Source of the DNA: Pseudomonadota bacterium
GTDB lineage: Bacteria; Pseudomonadota; Gammaproteobacteria; Burkholderiales; Burkholderiaceae_D
Assembly: GCA_018241865.1 (NCBI GenBank)
Contig: JAFECY010000140.1
Location: 1 to 9,182 of the forward strand
Length of the DNA: 9,182 bases
Reading direction: 5' to 3'
In this document: piece by piece, positions 1-6,824 of the stretch
Numbering within the stretch: position 1 is the first letter of the stretch
How the letters are laid out: every line of letters begins with the position of its first letter
The notes under the pieces: generated by a model
What the model was told of the DNA's origin: nothing
The model's database searches: none
Seen by the model: the letters and a program-made list of their open reading frames with translations, nothing else
Position numbers and translations under genes: made by a program

Positions 1-587
1 CGAACGCTGCGCGCCTGCAATTGCCGCACCAGATCGGTATGCGCTTCCAGCGTCTTGGCGACCACCATCAAACCGCTGGTGTCCTTGTCGAGCCGGTGCA
101 CGATACCGGCGCGCGGCACCCCGGCCAGTTGTGGGCAATGATGCAGCAAACCATTCAGTAGCGTACCGCCCCAGTTGCCCGCAGCCGGATGCACCACCAG
201 CCCGGCCGGCTTATCGAGCACCAGTATCGCTTGATCTTCATGCACGATGGTCAAGATCATCGCTTCTGGCCGAAAAGCCTCATCCTCAGCGGCGGGCTGC
301 GGATGCACCGTCACTTCTTCGTCGCCCAGCACCGTGGCGCGTGCCTTGGCCGGACGGCCATCCATCAACACATGGCCGCCCTCGATCCATAGTTGCAGAC
401 GGCTGCGCGAATACTGCGGCAGCAGTCTGGCGAGCGCCTTGTCGAAGCGTTCGCCCCGGTCTTCCGAGGGCATGTGTAATGCGAGTGGTGCCAGTTCGGT
501 CGCATTTTCCGGTTGCGCGTCAAAATCGAGCTCATCCTCGATCTCGGCAGAAATTGGCGCTGGGGGTAATCTCACGGTGAATCCCAT
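1..587 (-). CDS. rluD: 23S rRNA pseudouridine synthase RluD, C-terminus cut by window edge
   Basis: By family, RluD converts uridines of 23S rRNA helix 69 to pseudouridine during large-subunit assembly in the cytoplasm. The visible 195 residues start at ATG 585-587. An acidic N-terminal stretch (about 1-43) precedes an S4-type RNA-binding domain (about 44-95, RGERFDKALARLLPQYSRSR). The catalytic domain then begins, with LDKPAGLVVHPAAGN near 124-138 and the active-site motif GIVHRLDKDTSGL at 161-173, where Asp167 is the expected nucleophilic Asp. The acidic leader makes the N-terminus about 35 residues longer than I recall for E. coli RluD. No good Shine-Dalgarno precedes the ATG; GTG 573-575, four codons downstream, is an alternative start. 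The gene is divergent from bamD, a common proteobacterial arrangement. The family call is secure. RluD rather than RluC or RluA rests on the motif match and on the bamD neighbour. Confidence 0.93.
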   Translation of the reverse strand, partial: MGFTVRLPPAPISAEIEDELDFDAQPENATELAPLALHMPSEDRGERFDKALARLLPQYSRSRLQLWIEGGHVLMDGRPAKARATVLGDEEVTVHPQPAAEDEAFRPEAMILTIVHEDQAILVLDKPAGLVVHPAAGNWGGTLLNGLLHHCPQLAGVPRAGIVHRLDKDTSGLMVVAKTLEAHTDLVRQLQARSV

Positions 588-591
588 CGGC

Positions 592-597
592 TATAAT
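592..597 (+). promoter_or_regulatory. Candidate -10 box (TATAAT) of the bamD promoter
   Basis: A perfect TATAAT lies 52 bases before the bamD ATG, in the 62-base gap between the divergent rluD and bamD starts. The hexamer 17 bases upstream (569-574, ATCTCA) matches TTGACA at only three positions, so the -35 is weak and would lie inside the rluD coding sequence. Transcription would start near 604. The box overlaps the first copy of a tandem repeat. This is inference from motif and position only. Confidence 0.45.
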
Positions 598-631
598 CAG
601 CCCTTATTTCTTAAATCAGCCCTTGTTTTTT
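592..631. repeat. Tandem direct repeat, 19-base period, in the rluD/bamD divergent promoter region
   Basis: The exact 11-mer AATCAGCCCTT occurs at 595-605 and 614-624. Extending both copies to 21 bases (592-612 and 611-631) gives 17 of 21 matches. The first copy contains the TATAAT box; the second lies just downstream, near where transcription would begin. It could be a regulator-binding pair or a chance local duplication. No known operator was recognised. Confidence 0.5.
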
Positions 632-649
632 ACAGTCTGGCAAAAACGT

Positions 650-1447
650 ATGCAGAGAAAATTACAAAGTTTCGCGACTATCGTCCTTGTGCTGGTCTTG
701 TCGGCATGCAGCCTGCTGCCCGATCTGGTCGATGAAACCAAAGGCTGGTCGGCCCCGAAATTATACTCGGAGGCCAAGGATGAAATGGGCTCGGGGAACT
801 ACGACAAAGCGATCAAGTATTACGAAAAACTCGAATCGCGCTACCCCTTCGGCACTTATGCGCAACAGGCACAGATGGAAATCGCCTACGCCTACTATCG
901 CCAAGGCGAACAGGCACAGGCGCTGGCCGCCGTCGAGCGCTTTATCAAGCTACATCCGAACCATTCGCATGTCGATTACATGTATTACTTGCGCGGCTTG
1001 ATTAATTTCAATGACAAGCTCAGCATGTTCCACTTCATTTCGCGCCAAGATCCGACCGAGCGCGATCCGAAAGCGGCGCGCGAAGCCTTCGATTCGTTCA
1101 AGGAACTCGCCGAACGCTTCCCGGACAGCCCGTATACCAAGGACGCCATCGCCCGTATGCGCTATCTGGTCAATGCCATTGCCCAGTACGAAGTCCATGT
1201 CGCCAATTACTACCTGCGACGCGGCGCCTACGTCGCTGCCGCCAATCGTGCCCAAACCGCAGTCAAGGAGTACCCCGACACTCCGGCCGCAGAGGAAGGC
1301 TTGTTCATCATGATGCGCGCCTACGATGCACTCGGCATGAAAGAATTGCGCGACGACGCGGAAAGCGTCCTCAAGAAGAACTACCCCAACAGCGATTTTT
1401 TCCGTGGCGGTCGCGCCAAGAAAGACCCGTGGTGGAAACTCTGGTAA
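650..1447 (+). CDS. bamD: Outer membrane protein assembly factor BamD (ComL), lipoprotein
   Basis: BamD is the essential lipoprotein of the BAM complex. It sits on the periplasmic face of the outer membrane and helps BamA insert beta-barrel proteins. The protein is 265 residues, within the usual range for the family. It opens with a lipoprotein signal peptide (MQRKL then a hydrophobic run) ending in the lipobox LSAC, with Cys20 as the acylation site. Tetratricopeptide-type helices follow, for example YSEAKDEMGSGNYDKAIKYY near 39-58, AYAYYRQGEQAQALAAVERF near 79-98 and the EAFDSFKELAERFPDSPY segment near 145-162. The tail is basic and aromatic (KKDPWWKLW). The start at ATG 650 is chosen because it gives a compact signal peptide; a TTG at 623 in frame would only add nine residues. 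The Shine-Dalgarno is weak. rluD lies divergently upstream and a strong terminator follows 18 bases after the stop. Confidence 0.95.
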   Translation: MQRKLQSFATIVLVLVLSACSLLPDLVDETKGWSAPKLYSEAKDEMGSGNYDKAIKYYEKLESRYPFGTYAQQAQMEIAYAYYRQGEQAQALAAVERFIKLHPNHSHVDYMYYLRGLINFNDKLSMFHFISRQDPTERDPKAAREAFDSFKELAERFPDSPYTKDAIARMRYLVNAIAQYEVHVANYYLRRGAYVAAANRAQTAVKEYPDTPAAEEGLFIMMRAYDALGMKELRDDAESVLKKNYPNSDFFRGGRAKKDPWWKLW

Positions 1448-1465
1448 ACCGCTCACTAGCACACG

Positions 1466-1493
1466 AAAAAACCTCGCGGCGCGAGGTTTTTTT
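1466..1493 (+). terminator. Rho-independent terminator after bamD
   Basis: The stem CCTCGC (1472-1477) pairs with GCGAGG (1481-1486) around a GGC loop. It is preceded by six A (1466-1471) and followed by seven T (1487-1493). The A and T runs could also let it act in the opposite direction. The right arm and T-tract double as the ribosome-binding region of the next gene, whose ATG follows at once. Confidence 0.85.
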
Positions 1494-1970
1494 ATGCACA
1501 CTCCCTTGCTCTATATGACTCCTCAACGCATCGTCCTCGACACCAACGTCTGTCTCGACCTGTTCGTGTTCGACGACCCGCGTTGCGCTGCGCTACATGC
1601 CGCCTTAAACGCCGGCGCGATCGAGGCCGTCACCTGCGAAGATTGCCGGCACGAATGGCAGATCGTGCTCGACTACCCGCATCTACCGCTCGACGCCGGA
1701 TCGAAAGCGCGAGCAGCAGCGCGCTTCGATGCCTTGATCGTTTGCCTGCCTCCCGGCCATGCGGACGGGCGCGAAGCCGTCGCATTACCACTCTGCCGCG
1801 ACAGCGACGACCAGAAATTCCTCGAACTGGCACGCGACGCGCAAGCGACCGTACTCATCACCAAAGACAAGGCGCTACTCAAACTCGCCAAGCGCACCGC
1901 GCGTGCCAACTTGTTCCGCATACTCACACCGCAGGACTGGCAACACGAGTCCACATCATCGACGGGCTAG
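1494..1970 (+). CDS. PIN-domain protein, putative toxin component (COG1569-like)
   Basis: PIN domains are Mg2+-dependent ribonuclease folds, and many are toxins of VapBC-type pairs. This one has 158 residues from ATG 1494. The acidic positions expected of a PIN active site are visible: RIVLDTNVCLDLF with Asp16, CRHEWQIVL with Glu54, DSDDQKFLELARDA with Asp103/105/106, and LITKDKALL with Asp125. The spacing resembles the 'putative toxin-antitoxin component, PIN family' group. ATG 1494 is preceded by GCGAGG seven bases upstream, a fair Shine-Dalgarno, while the in-frame ATG at 1515 (151 residues) has none. No antitoxin-like small gene is adjacent: bamD ends 46 bases upstream and an aminotransferase starts 32 bases downstream. 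A housekeeping nuclease role is as possible as a toxin role. The domain call is firm; the function is not. Confidence 0.82.
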   Translation: MHTPLLYMTPQRIVLDTNVCLDLFVFDDPRCAALHAALNAGAIEAVTCEDCRHEWQIVLDYPHLPLDAGSKARAAARFDALIVCLPPGHADGREAVALPLCRDSDDQKFLELARDAQATVLITKDKALLKLAKRTARANLFRILTPQDWQHESTSSTG

Positions 1971-2002
1971 AATGTGCTTTTCACTCGCTTGTCGTCGCCG
2001 CC

Positions 2003-3169
2003 ATGAACACGTCCGTAAACATCGATTTTCCATCCAAGCTGCCGCAAGTTGGCGTCACCATCTTCAGCACCATGTCGGCGCTGGCGGCGGAAAAAGGCGC
2101 GGTCAATCTTGGGCAAGGCTTTCCTGATTTCGATTGCGACCCAGCGCTGATCGATGCGGTGGACGCCGCGATGCGCCAAGGCTTGAATCAGTACCCGCCG
2201 ATGCCTGGCGTGCCGGCGCTGCGCGCGGCCATCGCGGAAAAAATCGGCAAGCTGTACGGCTGCACCTACGACCCTGCCAGTGAAATCACCGTCACCGCTG
2301 GCGCGACCCAAGCGTTACTGACGGCCATCCTATGTTGCGTGCATCCGGGTGATGAAGTCATCGTGATCGAGCCGGCATACGATAGTTACCTGCCCGCCAT
2401 CGCGCTGGCCGGCGGTGTGCCGGTGACGGTGCAGATGACAATCGGCGCGGCCGGCTATACGGTTCCCTGGGACAAAGTCGCCGCCGCCGTCACGCCGAAA
2501 ACACGTCTGTTCATCATCAACACCCCGCACAACCCGACCGGCAGCATCTTGCGCCCAGCCGACATGGAAAAATTAGCCGCGATCGTGCGCGACAGCGCCA
2601 TCCTGATCCTGTCCGACGAAGTGTACGAACACATGGTATATGACGGCGCACGCCATGAATCGGTTTGCCGTCACCCTGAATTGGCGGCGCGCGCCTTTGT
2701 GGTTTCCAGCTTCGGCAAGACGTATCACGTCACTGGCTGGAAAGTCGGCTACGTGGTGGCACCGGCCGCGCTATCCGTCGAATTTCGCAAGCTGCATCAG
2801 TTCAATGTGTTCACCGTCAATACACCGATGCAACACGCCCTGGCCGCCTACATGGCTACGCCCACGCCTTATTTGGAATTGTCGGATTTTTACCAGCGCA
2901 AGCGCGATCTGTTTCGTGATGGTTTGCAGGCATCCCGCTTCCGCCTGTTGCCAGCCGACGGCACTTATTTTCAGTGTGTCGATTACAGTCGGGTATCGAA
3001 TCTACCGGAAATCGAATTCGCCACATGGCTGACGGCAGAAATCGGCGTGGCAGCGATTCCCGTGTCCGCTTTCTACCGGCAAGCGCACGAATCGGGCATC
3101 GTGCGTTTCTGTTTCGCCAAACGTGACGACACCTTGCAATCAGCGTTACGGCTCTTGACGGCTCTTTGA
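2003..3169 (+). CDS. ybdL: PLP-dependent methionine (keto-acid) aminotransferase, YbdL type
   Basis: This is a fold-type I aminotransferase of 388 residues, matching the usual length. As recalled, it resembles E. coli YbdL along its length; YbdL transaminates methionine and aromatic amino acids in the cytoplasm. Shared stretches include SKLPQVGVTIFSTMSALA at 11-28, NLGQGFPDFD at 35-44, TVTAGATQAL at 96-105 and EPAYDSYLPAIALAGG at 123-138. Cofactor residues are Asn177 in NTPHNPTG, Asp205 and Tyr208 in SDEVYEH, the Schiff-base Lys239 in SSFGKTYHVTGWKVGY, and the substrate-carboxylate Arg368 in VRFCFAKRD. ATG 2003 is chosen because it aligns with the family N-terminus; the frame stays open far upstream through the PIN gene but gives no family sequence. 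No clear Shine-Dalgarno is seen. The gene may be co-transcribed with the PIN gene 32 bases before it. Exact substrate is inferred; kynurenine/glutamine transaminase activity is an alternative. Confidence 0.88.
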   Translation: MNTSVNIDFPSKLPQVGVTIFSTMSALAAEKGAVNLGQGFPDFDCDPALIDAVDAAMRQGLNQYPPMPGVPALRAAIAEKIGKLYGCTYDPASEITVTAGATQALLTAILCCVHPGDEVIVIEPAYDSYLPAIALAGGVPVTVQMTIGAAGYTVPWDKVAAAVTPKTRLFIINTPHNPTGSILRPADMEKLAAIVRDSAILILSDEVYEHMVYDGARHESVCRHPELAARAFVVSSFGKTYHVTGWKVGYVVAPAALSVEFRKLHQFNVFTVNTPMQHALAAYMATPTPYLELSDFYQRKRDLFRDGLQASRFRLLPADGTYFQCVDYSRVSNLPEIEFATWLTAEIGVAAIPVSAFYRQAHESGIVRFCFAKRDDTLQSALRLLTAL

Positions 3170-3205
3170 AGTCAACGCACTGCGTTGTTGAGTTGGGCGT
3201 ATGCC

Positions 3206-3235
3206 CTTGCGCGACGCAAGTCTTTCAAATTTTTT
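3206..3235 (+). terminator. Weak candidate terminator between convergent ybdL-type gene and fimV-like gene
   Basis: The stem CTTGCG (3206-3211) pairs with CGCAAG (3215-3220) around a CGA loop. The downstream bases TCTTTCAAATTTTTT are T-rich but broken by CAAA. A second small palindrome, CAACGCA-C-TGCGTTG, lies at 3173-3187 without a T-tract. The 75-base gap separates two convergent stop codons, where termination is expected, but neither hairpin is convincing. Confidence 0.3.
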
Positions 3236-3244
3236 GGCTGCGTA

Positions 3245-5527
3245 TCACAGCCAGTCAATTTCTTTCAGCAGCTTCTTCAGCATTGCCTTGGCTTTTTCGA
3301 TTTGAATCGGCGTACCGAGCTGAATGACCTCTTCCAGCAACACCCTCGCGCCAACGTGCTCGCCAATTTCTTGATAAGCCATCGCGAGATCGAGCTTGGT
3401 AGCCATGTCAACGGTCAGTGCGTCATCGGCCTCGGCAGAATCCGTCTGCGTCGCCACATCGCTAGCGGTTGCCTCCTCGCGCGCCTCTTCGTTTTTCAGT
3501 GCAGTATCAGGTGTGGCGACCACGACTGTTTCGGCTGGTGACGCAGTTGGTGCTGCGACTGGCTGAATATCCGCCGGTTTGGGTTGCGGTATCGGCGCGG
3601 ACATCACAGGCGCGGGCACAGGCGCAACCGGCTTCGCTGTCGGTTTTTCGACGGGCGTTTCAATCTTGACTTGTTGGCTGACTTGACGCGGTTGTACTTT
3701 GTCAAACTGCAGCTTGTCGCGGCGACGCGCGATATTCGGCTCACGCGCGACGCTAATCAAATGAATGATTTCACGATAAACGGATAGATCGAAACCGACA
3801 CGGTCGCCATCCCGATTATCTTCCATCAGATGTTCCAAATAGGGCACGATGTCATCGCTTTCCCACAGCTTGCGAATCGTCTCCACCACGTGCGGATATT
3901 CTTCCAGATGATGTTCCGCTGCGGTTTCGCCCCAAGCCGGCACGCTAGCATTGAAGTGTTGTTGAATACGATTTTTGAGCAGTTCGTATTTATCCTGTGC
4001 GCCAGCGGCGTGGTACAAGTCGAGCAAATAGATCCACGGCACGGGCGACACGGGTTGTTCGACGTCGGCGTAAGGTTCAAGAATATCGATGGCGCGCGGC
4101 ACATCGTTGAGCATCATCCAGAATTCCGCTTCTTGCATCAAATCGGAAATTTCCTCCACCTGCATCTGGTAAGCATCGTTTTGCTTGTCAACGACAGGCT
4201 GAGATTGGATAGCGGCTTCTTGCATCAACCGACTCGCCAACGGCGAACCTGCCTCCGGCTGCGGCACAACTGCCTCAGGAGCGACTGGCGCTTCAACGTG
4301 CTCCGGCGTGGCGGGCACTGCCGACAACGATTTCCCGCGCAGCGTCTTATGTTGCGTTATTGCGTCCGGCTCCGGCTCATCTTCCCGCGCTGCCACATGC
4401 TGTTCAGTGTCTTGCTCCATTTCCGTCTGCACGGATTTCGTTGCGCTTGTCGCGGGCCACTCCGAGGTGTCGCGCACGGTATCGCCACTCAGCCAGATTG
4501 CCTCCTCGTGCGCCCGCCTTTCTTCACGCAGACGCAAAAATAGCCAAGCAATCGCGCCCAGCGCCGACACAATCAGTAGCAGCAGCCAAGTAATCCAGCG
4601 GCCAGGAACCATTTCCTTACGCATGGTTTCCATTTCGACCTGACGTTCTTGGCTTTCCTGCTGGGCGCGCTGAGTCTGTTCTTCCAACTCCTTTACCTTG
4701 GCTTGGGCAGCCTTGTACTGGGTATCGGTAACCTGCGCCGGTGTCTCGCCACGCGCGATGGCGGCGAATTGCTGTTGCGCGGCGCGCAATTCTTCCATCT
4801 GCTTCGCATCACCAGTGTCACGCGATTCCGATAGCTCCCCTGCCAACTTCAACACCGGCGAAAAAGTTGCGCCGACTTGCGCATCCTCGTCGCTGGAAAG
4901 TTTCAGCACGTTACGCACAAATTTTTTGTCATCGGCCTCTGCAGTCCGCACGGGTTGGGCGAGACTGGTTTCCATACGGATTGCCGATGCTTCGGCTGAC
5001 GCTTTCTTGGTCGATTTTTTGTGTGCCGACCGTTCGCCGGTATCGCTAAGCGCCATCGGCGGTACGACTGCCTCCATAACATTACGGCGTTGCTTACCAG
5101 ATTTGCGCGAACTATCGGCAGCAAGCGGCCGCTCTGAACCAGCGGTTTGCGGCAATATCACAGCCGGGTCGAGTAACAGTTGGTAGCTGCGATTCAACTG
5201 CGTGCCGCAAGAAATATTGACCTGTAGAGTGACGCTGGGCTCGTTGATGATGGTGGCAGTAGTAAACAGAATTTCACCGCCCTGCCCCATTCGTTTGGTG
5301 CGCGCCTGAACTGAACTGACCCGATAACCTTCCAGCGATTCCAACCGCGCTTTGACACAATGATCGCCGATATCGTCACCGATCATGGTGACGCTGGCAC
5401 GCAAAGGTTGGCCAAGAGCAGACAGTACACGCACCGACCCCAACCCGGTTGCATATCCAGATGTGCTCCACGCGGTCAGCAAAGCCAGCACCATCGCGCG
5501 TAATGTCGGGGTTCGTTGCTCTTGCAT
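3245..5527 (-). CDS. FimV-like membrane protein linked to MSHA pilus genes
   Basis: FimV/HubP-type proteins are inner-membrane proteins with periplasmic and cytoplasmic parts that organise type IV pilus or polar assembly. This 760-residue protein starts at ATG 5527. Its parts in order are: a signal peptide (about 1-26, ending SGYA); a FimV N-terminal domain (about 28-125) with GLGSVRVLSALGQPLRASV, INEPSVTLQVNISC and SYQLLLDPAVILP; a charged linker; a coiled coil (about 240-306); one membrane segment (about 311-332, WITWLLLLIVSALGAIAWLF); a long acidic and Pro/Ala-rich cytoplasmic region with helical, TPR-like stretches near 455-525; and a C-terminal FimV domain (about 703-760, VDMATKLDLAMAYQEIGEH and IQIEKAKAMLKKLLKEIDWL). 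I see no LysM motif between the N-terminal domain and the membrane segment, unlike classical FimV. Cys57 and Cys107 could form a disulfide. The frame is open upstream to a TTG at 5677, but only ATG 5527 puts a signal peptide at the N-terminus. It follows mshN on the same strand. Confidence 0.85.
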   Translation of the reverse strand: MQEQRTPTLRAMVLALLTAWSTSGYATGLGSVRVLSALGQPLRASVTMIGDDIGDHCVKARLESLEGYRVSSVQARTKRMGQGGEILFTTATIINEPSVTLQVNISCGTQLNRSYQLLLDPAVILPQTAGSERPLAADSSRKSGKQRRNVMEAVVPPMALSDTGERSAHKKSTKKASAEASAIRMETSLAQPVRTAEADDKKFVRNVLKLSSDEDAQVGATFSPVLKLAGELSESRDTGDAKQMEELRAAQQQFAAIARGETPAQVTDTQYKAAQAKVKELEEQTQRAQQESQERQVEMETMRKEMVPGRWITWLLLLIVSALGAIAWLFLRLREERRAHEEAIWLSGDTVRDTSEWPATSATKSVQTEMEQDTEQHVAAREDEPEPDAITQHKTLRGKSLSAVPATPEHVEAPVAPEAVVPQPEAGSPLASRLMQEAAIQSQPVVDKQNDAYQMQVEEISDLMQEAEFWMMLNDVPRAIDILEPYADVEQPVSPVPWIYLLDLYHAAGAQDKYELLKNRIQQHFNASVPAWGETAAEHHLEEYPHVVETIRKLWESDDIVPYLEHLMEDNRDGDRVGFDLSVYREIIHLISVAREPNIARRRDKLQFDKVQPRQVSQQVKIETPVEKPTAKPVAPVPAPVMSAPIPQPKPADIQPVAAPTASPAETVVVATPDTALKNEEAREEATASDVATQTDSAEADDALTVDMATKLDLAMAYQEIGEHVGARVLLEEVIQLGTPIQIEKAKAMLKKLLKEIDWL

Positions 5528-5696
5528 TCCTGAATTTATCCCTGATTCTGATGATTGATTTCGCACGTTATTCTTTTCATCCGTTTTTTCATCGCATTTC
5601 AGAGGCCGCCTCTCCATCGATAAGATAATGCCCCAATGAAACACAGATGCCATCGGTCGCATGCTTGACCAAGACAAAGTTGTCCATAATTTACAA
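5528..5696 (-). other. 169-base spacer between mshN and the fimV-like gene
   Basis: This gap is more AT-rich than the flanking genes. Read on the minus strand it contains a small palindrome (AGAGGCGGCCTCT, 5601-5613) without a T-tract, so it is not a convincing terminator. I found no -10/-35 pair I would defend, although its size leaves room for a separate fimV promoter. Just before the fimV ATG there is CAGGA touching the start codon and AGGGA about 11 bases upstream; neither has ideal spacing. Confidence 0.4.
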
Positions 5697-6824
5697 CTAA
5701 CGTTGCAATGCCCTCAATTTTTCTTCCACGAAAGGCCTTAGTTCCGAACTCAAGCTGCCGGATGCCCTCGCGCGCTCGTAAGACTCGGCCGCCTCTTTTG
5801 AACGGCCGTCTGCTTGCAGCGAAATCCCCAAGCCCATCCACCAGATACCGTTCTGCGGCTGCCGCGCCAAAGCACTTCGGTATTGCTCGATCGCTTCTTT
5901 GTGACGCGCTTCGCGCTGCAACAGCGCCGCTAAAAAAGCCGCGTAATCGGCGCGTTCGCTGGCGTAGGGTGCAGTTTTCTGCAGCGTCTCAATCGCCGCG
6001 CCGGTTTCGCCGCGATCCACTTGCAAACGTGCCAGCAGCATCGCCAAGCCACTTTGCGCCGGATCAAGCTGCACGCCTTCGCGTAGGCGTTTGATCGCCT
6101 CATCTTTGCGTTTACTCTCGATCAGCAACGCGGCCAGCGTTTGTCGCGCACTGGCGTGATGCGCATCGAGCTGCAACGCTTGCTCCAACAGCGGCAACGC
6201 TTCCTGCGACTTGCCCTGCTGGATCAGGGAAACGGCGTGGCGATAGGCATTGTCGGCATTCTGCTGCGGGCTCGCCTCCTTGATCTGCTTGTTCAGCAAG
6301 GGCACGACTGCATCGGGCACCTTGGCATACGCCACGGGAACTTCTTGTTTCGGCGCGGAATTGGCCGCCACTTTCGTTTCCGCCGATTTTTCTTTTGCTT
6401 CGACCGCAGGCGCATCCGCGCGCGCCACGACAGCCTGCGACTTGTTCGCTTCTTCAGCCAGCATTTCTTTCGCATCAGGCAGCGGCGCCATGCGCAAGTC
6501 CGGTGACAACTTCAATGAAAATTCCGCTGCCGACGAAGCTAGCGGCGATGCCGGCATAGACGAACGATCTTGCTCCGCGGGCGGTGTAATTTGCGCGACA
6601 GCGGGTGTTGGTACCGTCTGCGGCGTCGGCGCGGCGGTCTTGTCCTGCCGCCACCAGAGCCCAGCCACCAACGCGATCAGCAGCACCGCGGCCAACAAGA
6701 CCAGCGTCATGCGCCTGCTGTCGCTCTCTGGCACAACTCTAACCTGCCCTTGCATCATGCCGGCCGGCGCGGCATGGGTGCCGCGCGCATCCAGCTCCTG
6801 CAACATCTGATTGATGAGGCTCAT
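5697..6824 (-). CDS. mshN: MSHA biogenesis protein MshN, membrane-anchored TPR protein
   Basis: MshN belongs to the MSHA (type IV) pilus assembly apparatus and is thought to act in the periplasm from an inner-membrane anchor. This 375-residue protein opens with MSLINQMLQELDARG, the typical MshN start. One membrane segment follows (about 39-57, MTLVLLAAVLLIALVAGLWW). A Pro/Ala-rich linker (about 60-185) leads to TPR repeats: ADNAYRHAVSLIQQGKSQEA near 190-209, then units near 225-250, 260-282, 295-320 and 325-352. ATG 6824 is chosen over an upstream in-frame start at 6887 because it begins at the conserved MSLINQ and overlaps the mshM stop by ATGA, which suggests translational coupling. GGATGG lies seven bases before the ATG as a possible ribosome-binding site. 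The TAG stop is at 5697-5699. A general TPR pilus-assembly protein is the only alternative. Confidence 0.88.
   Translation of the reverse strand: MSLINQMLQELDARGTHAAPAGMMQGQVRVVPESDSRRMTLVLLAAVLLIALVAGLWWRQDKTAAPTPQTVPTPAVAQITPPAEQDRSSMPASPLASSAAEFSLKLSPDLRMAPLPDAKEMLAEEANKSQAVVARADAPAVEAKEKSAETKVAANSAPKQEVPVAYAKVPDAVVPLLNKQIKEASPQQNADNAYRHAVSLIQQGKSQEALPLLEQALQLDAHHASARQTLAALLIESKRKDEAIKRLREGVQLDPAQSGLAMLLARLQVDRGETGAAIETLQKTAPYASERADYAAFLAALLQREARHKEAIEQYRSALARQPQNGIWWMGLGISLQADGRSKEAAESYERARASGSLSSELRPFVEEKLRALQR

Noticed and set aside
623..649. TTG start extending BamD by nine residues
   Set aside because: The ATG at 650 gives a normal lipoprotein signal peptide, and the extension lies in the promoter repeat region with no ribosome-binding site.
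950..1501. Minus-strand open frame of 183 codons
   Set aside because: It is antisense to bamD and crosses its terminator; no domain was recognised.
1448..2002. A complete VapBC-type toxin-antitoxin operon
   Set aside because: Only the PIN half is present. The flanking gaps of 46 and 32 bases are too short for an antitoxin gene.
3173..3187. Palindrome CAACGCACTGCGTTG as a terminator
   Set aside because: The stem is short, the loop would be only three bases and no T-tract follows in either direction.
3830..4543. Plus-strand open frame of 237 codons
   Set aside because: It is antisense to the well-supported FimV-like gene, and its composition is that of a shadow frame.
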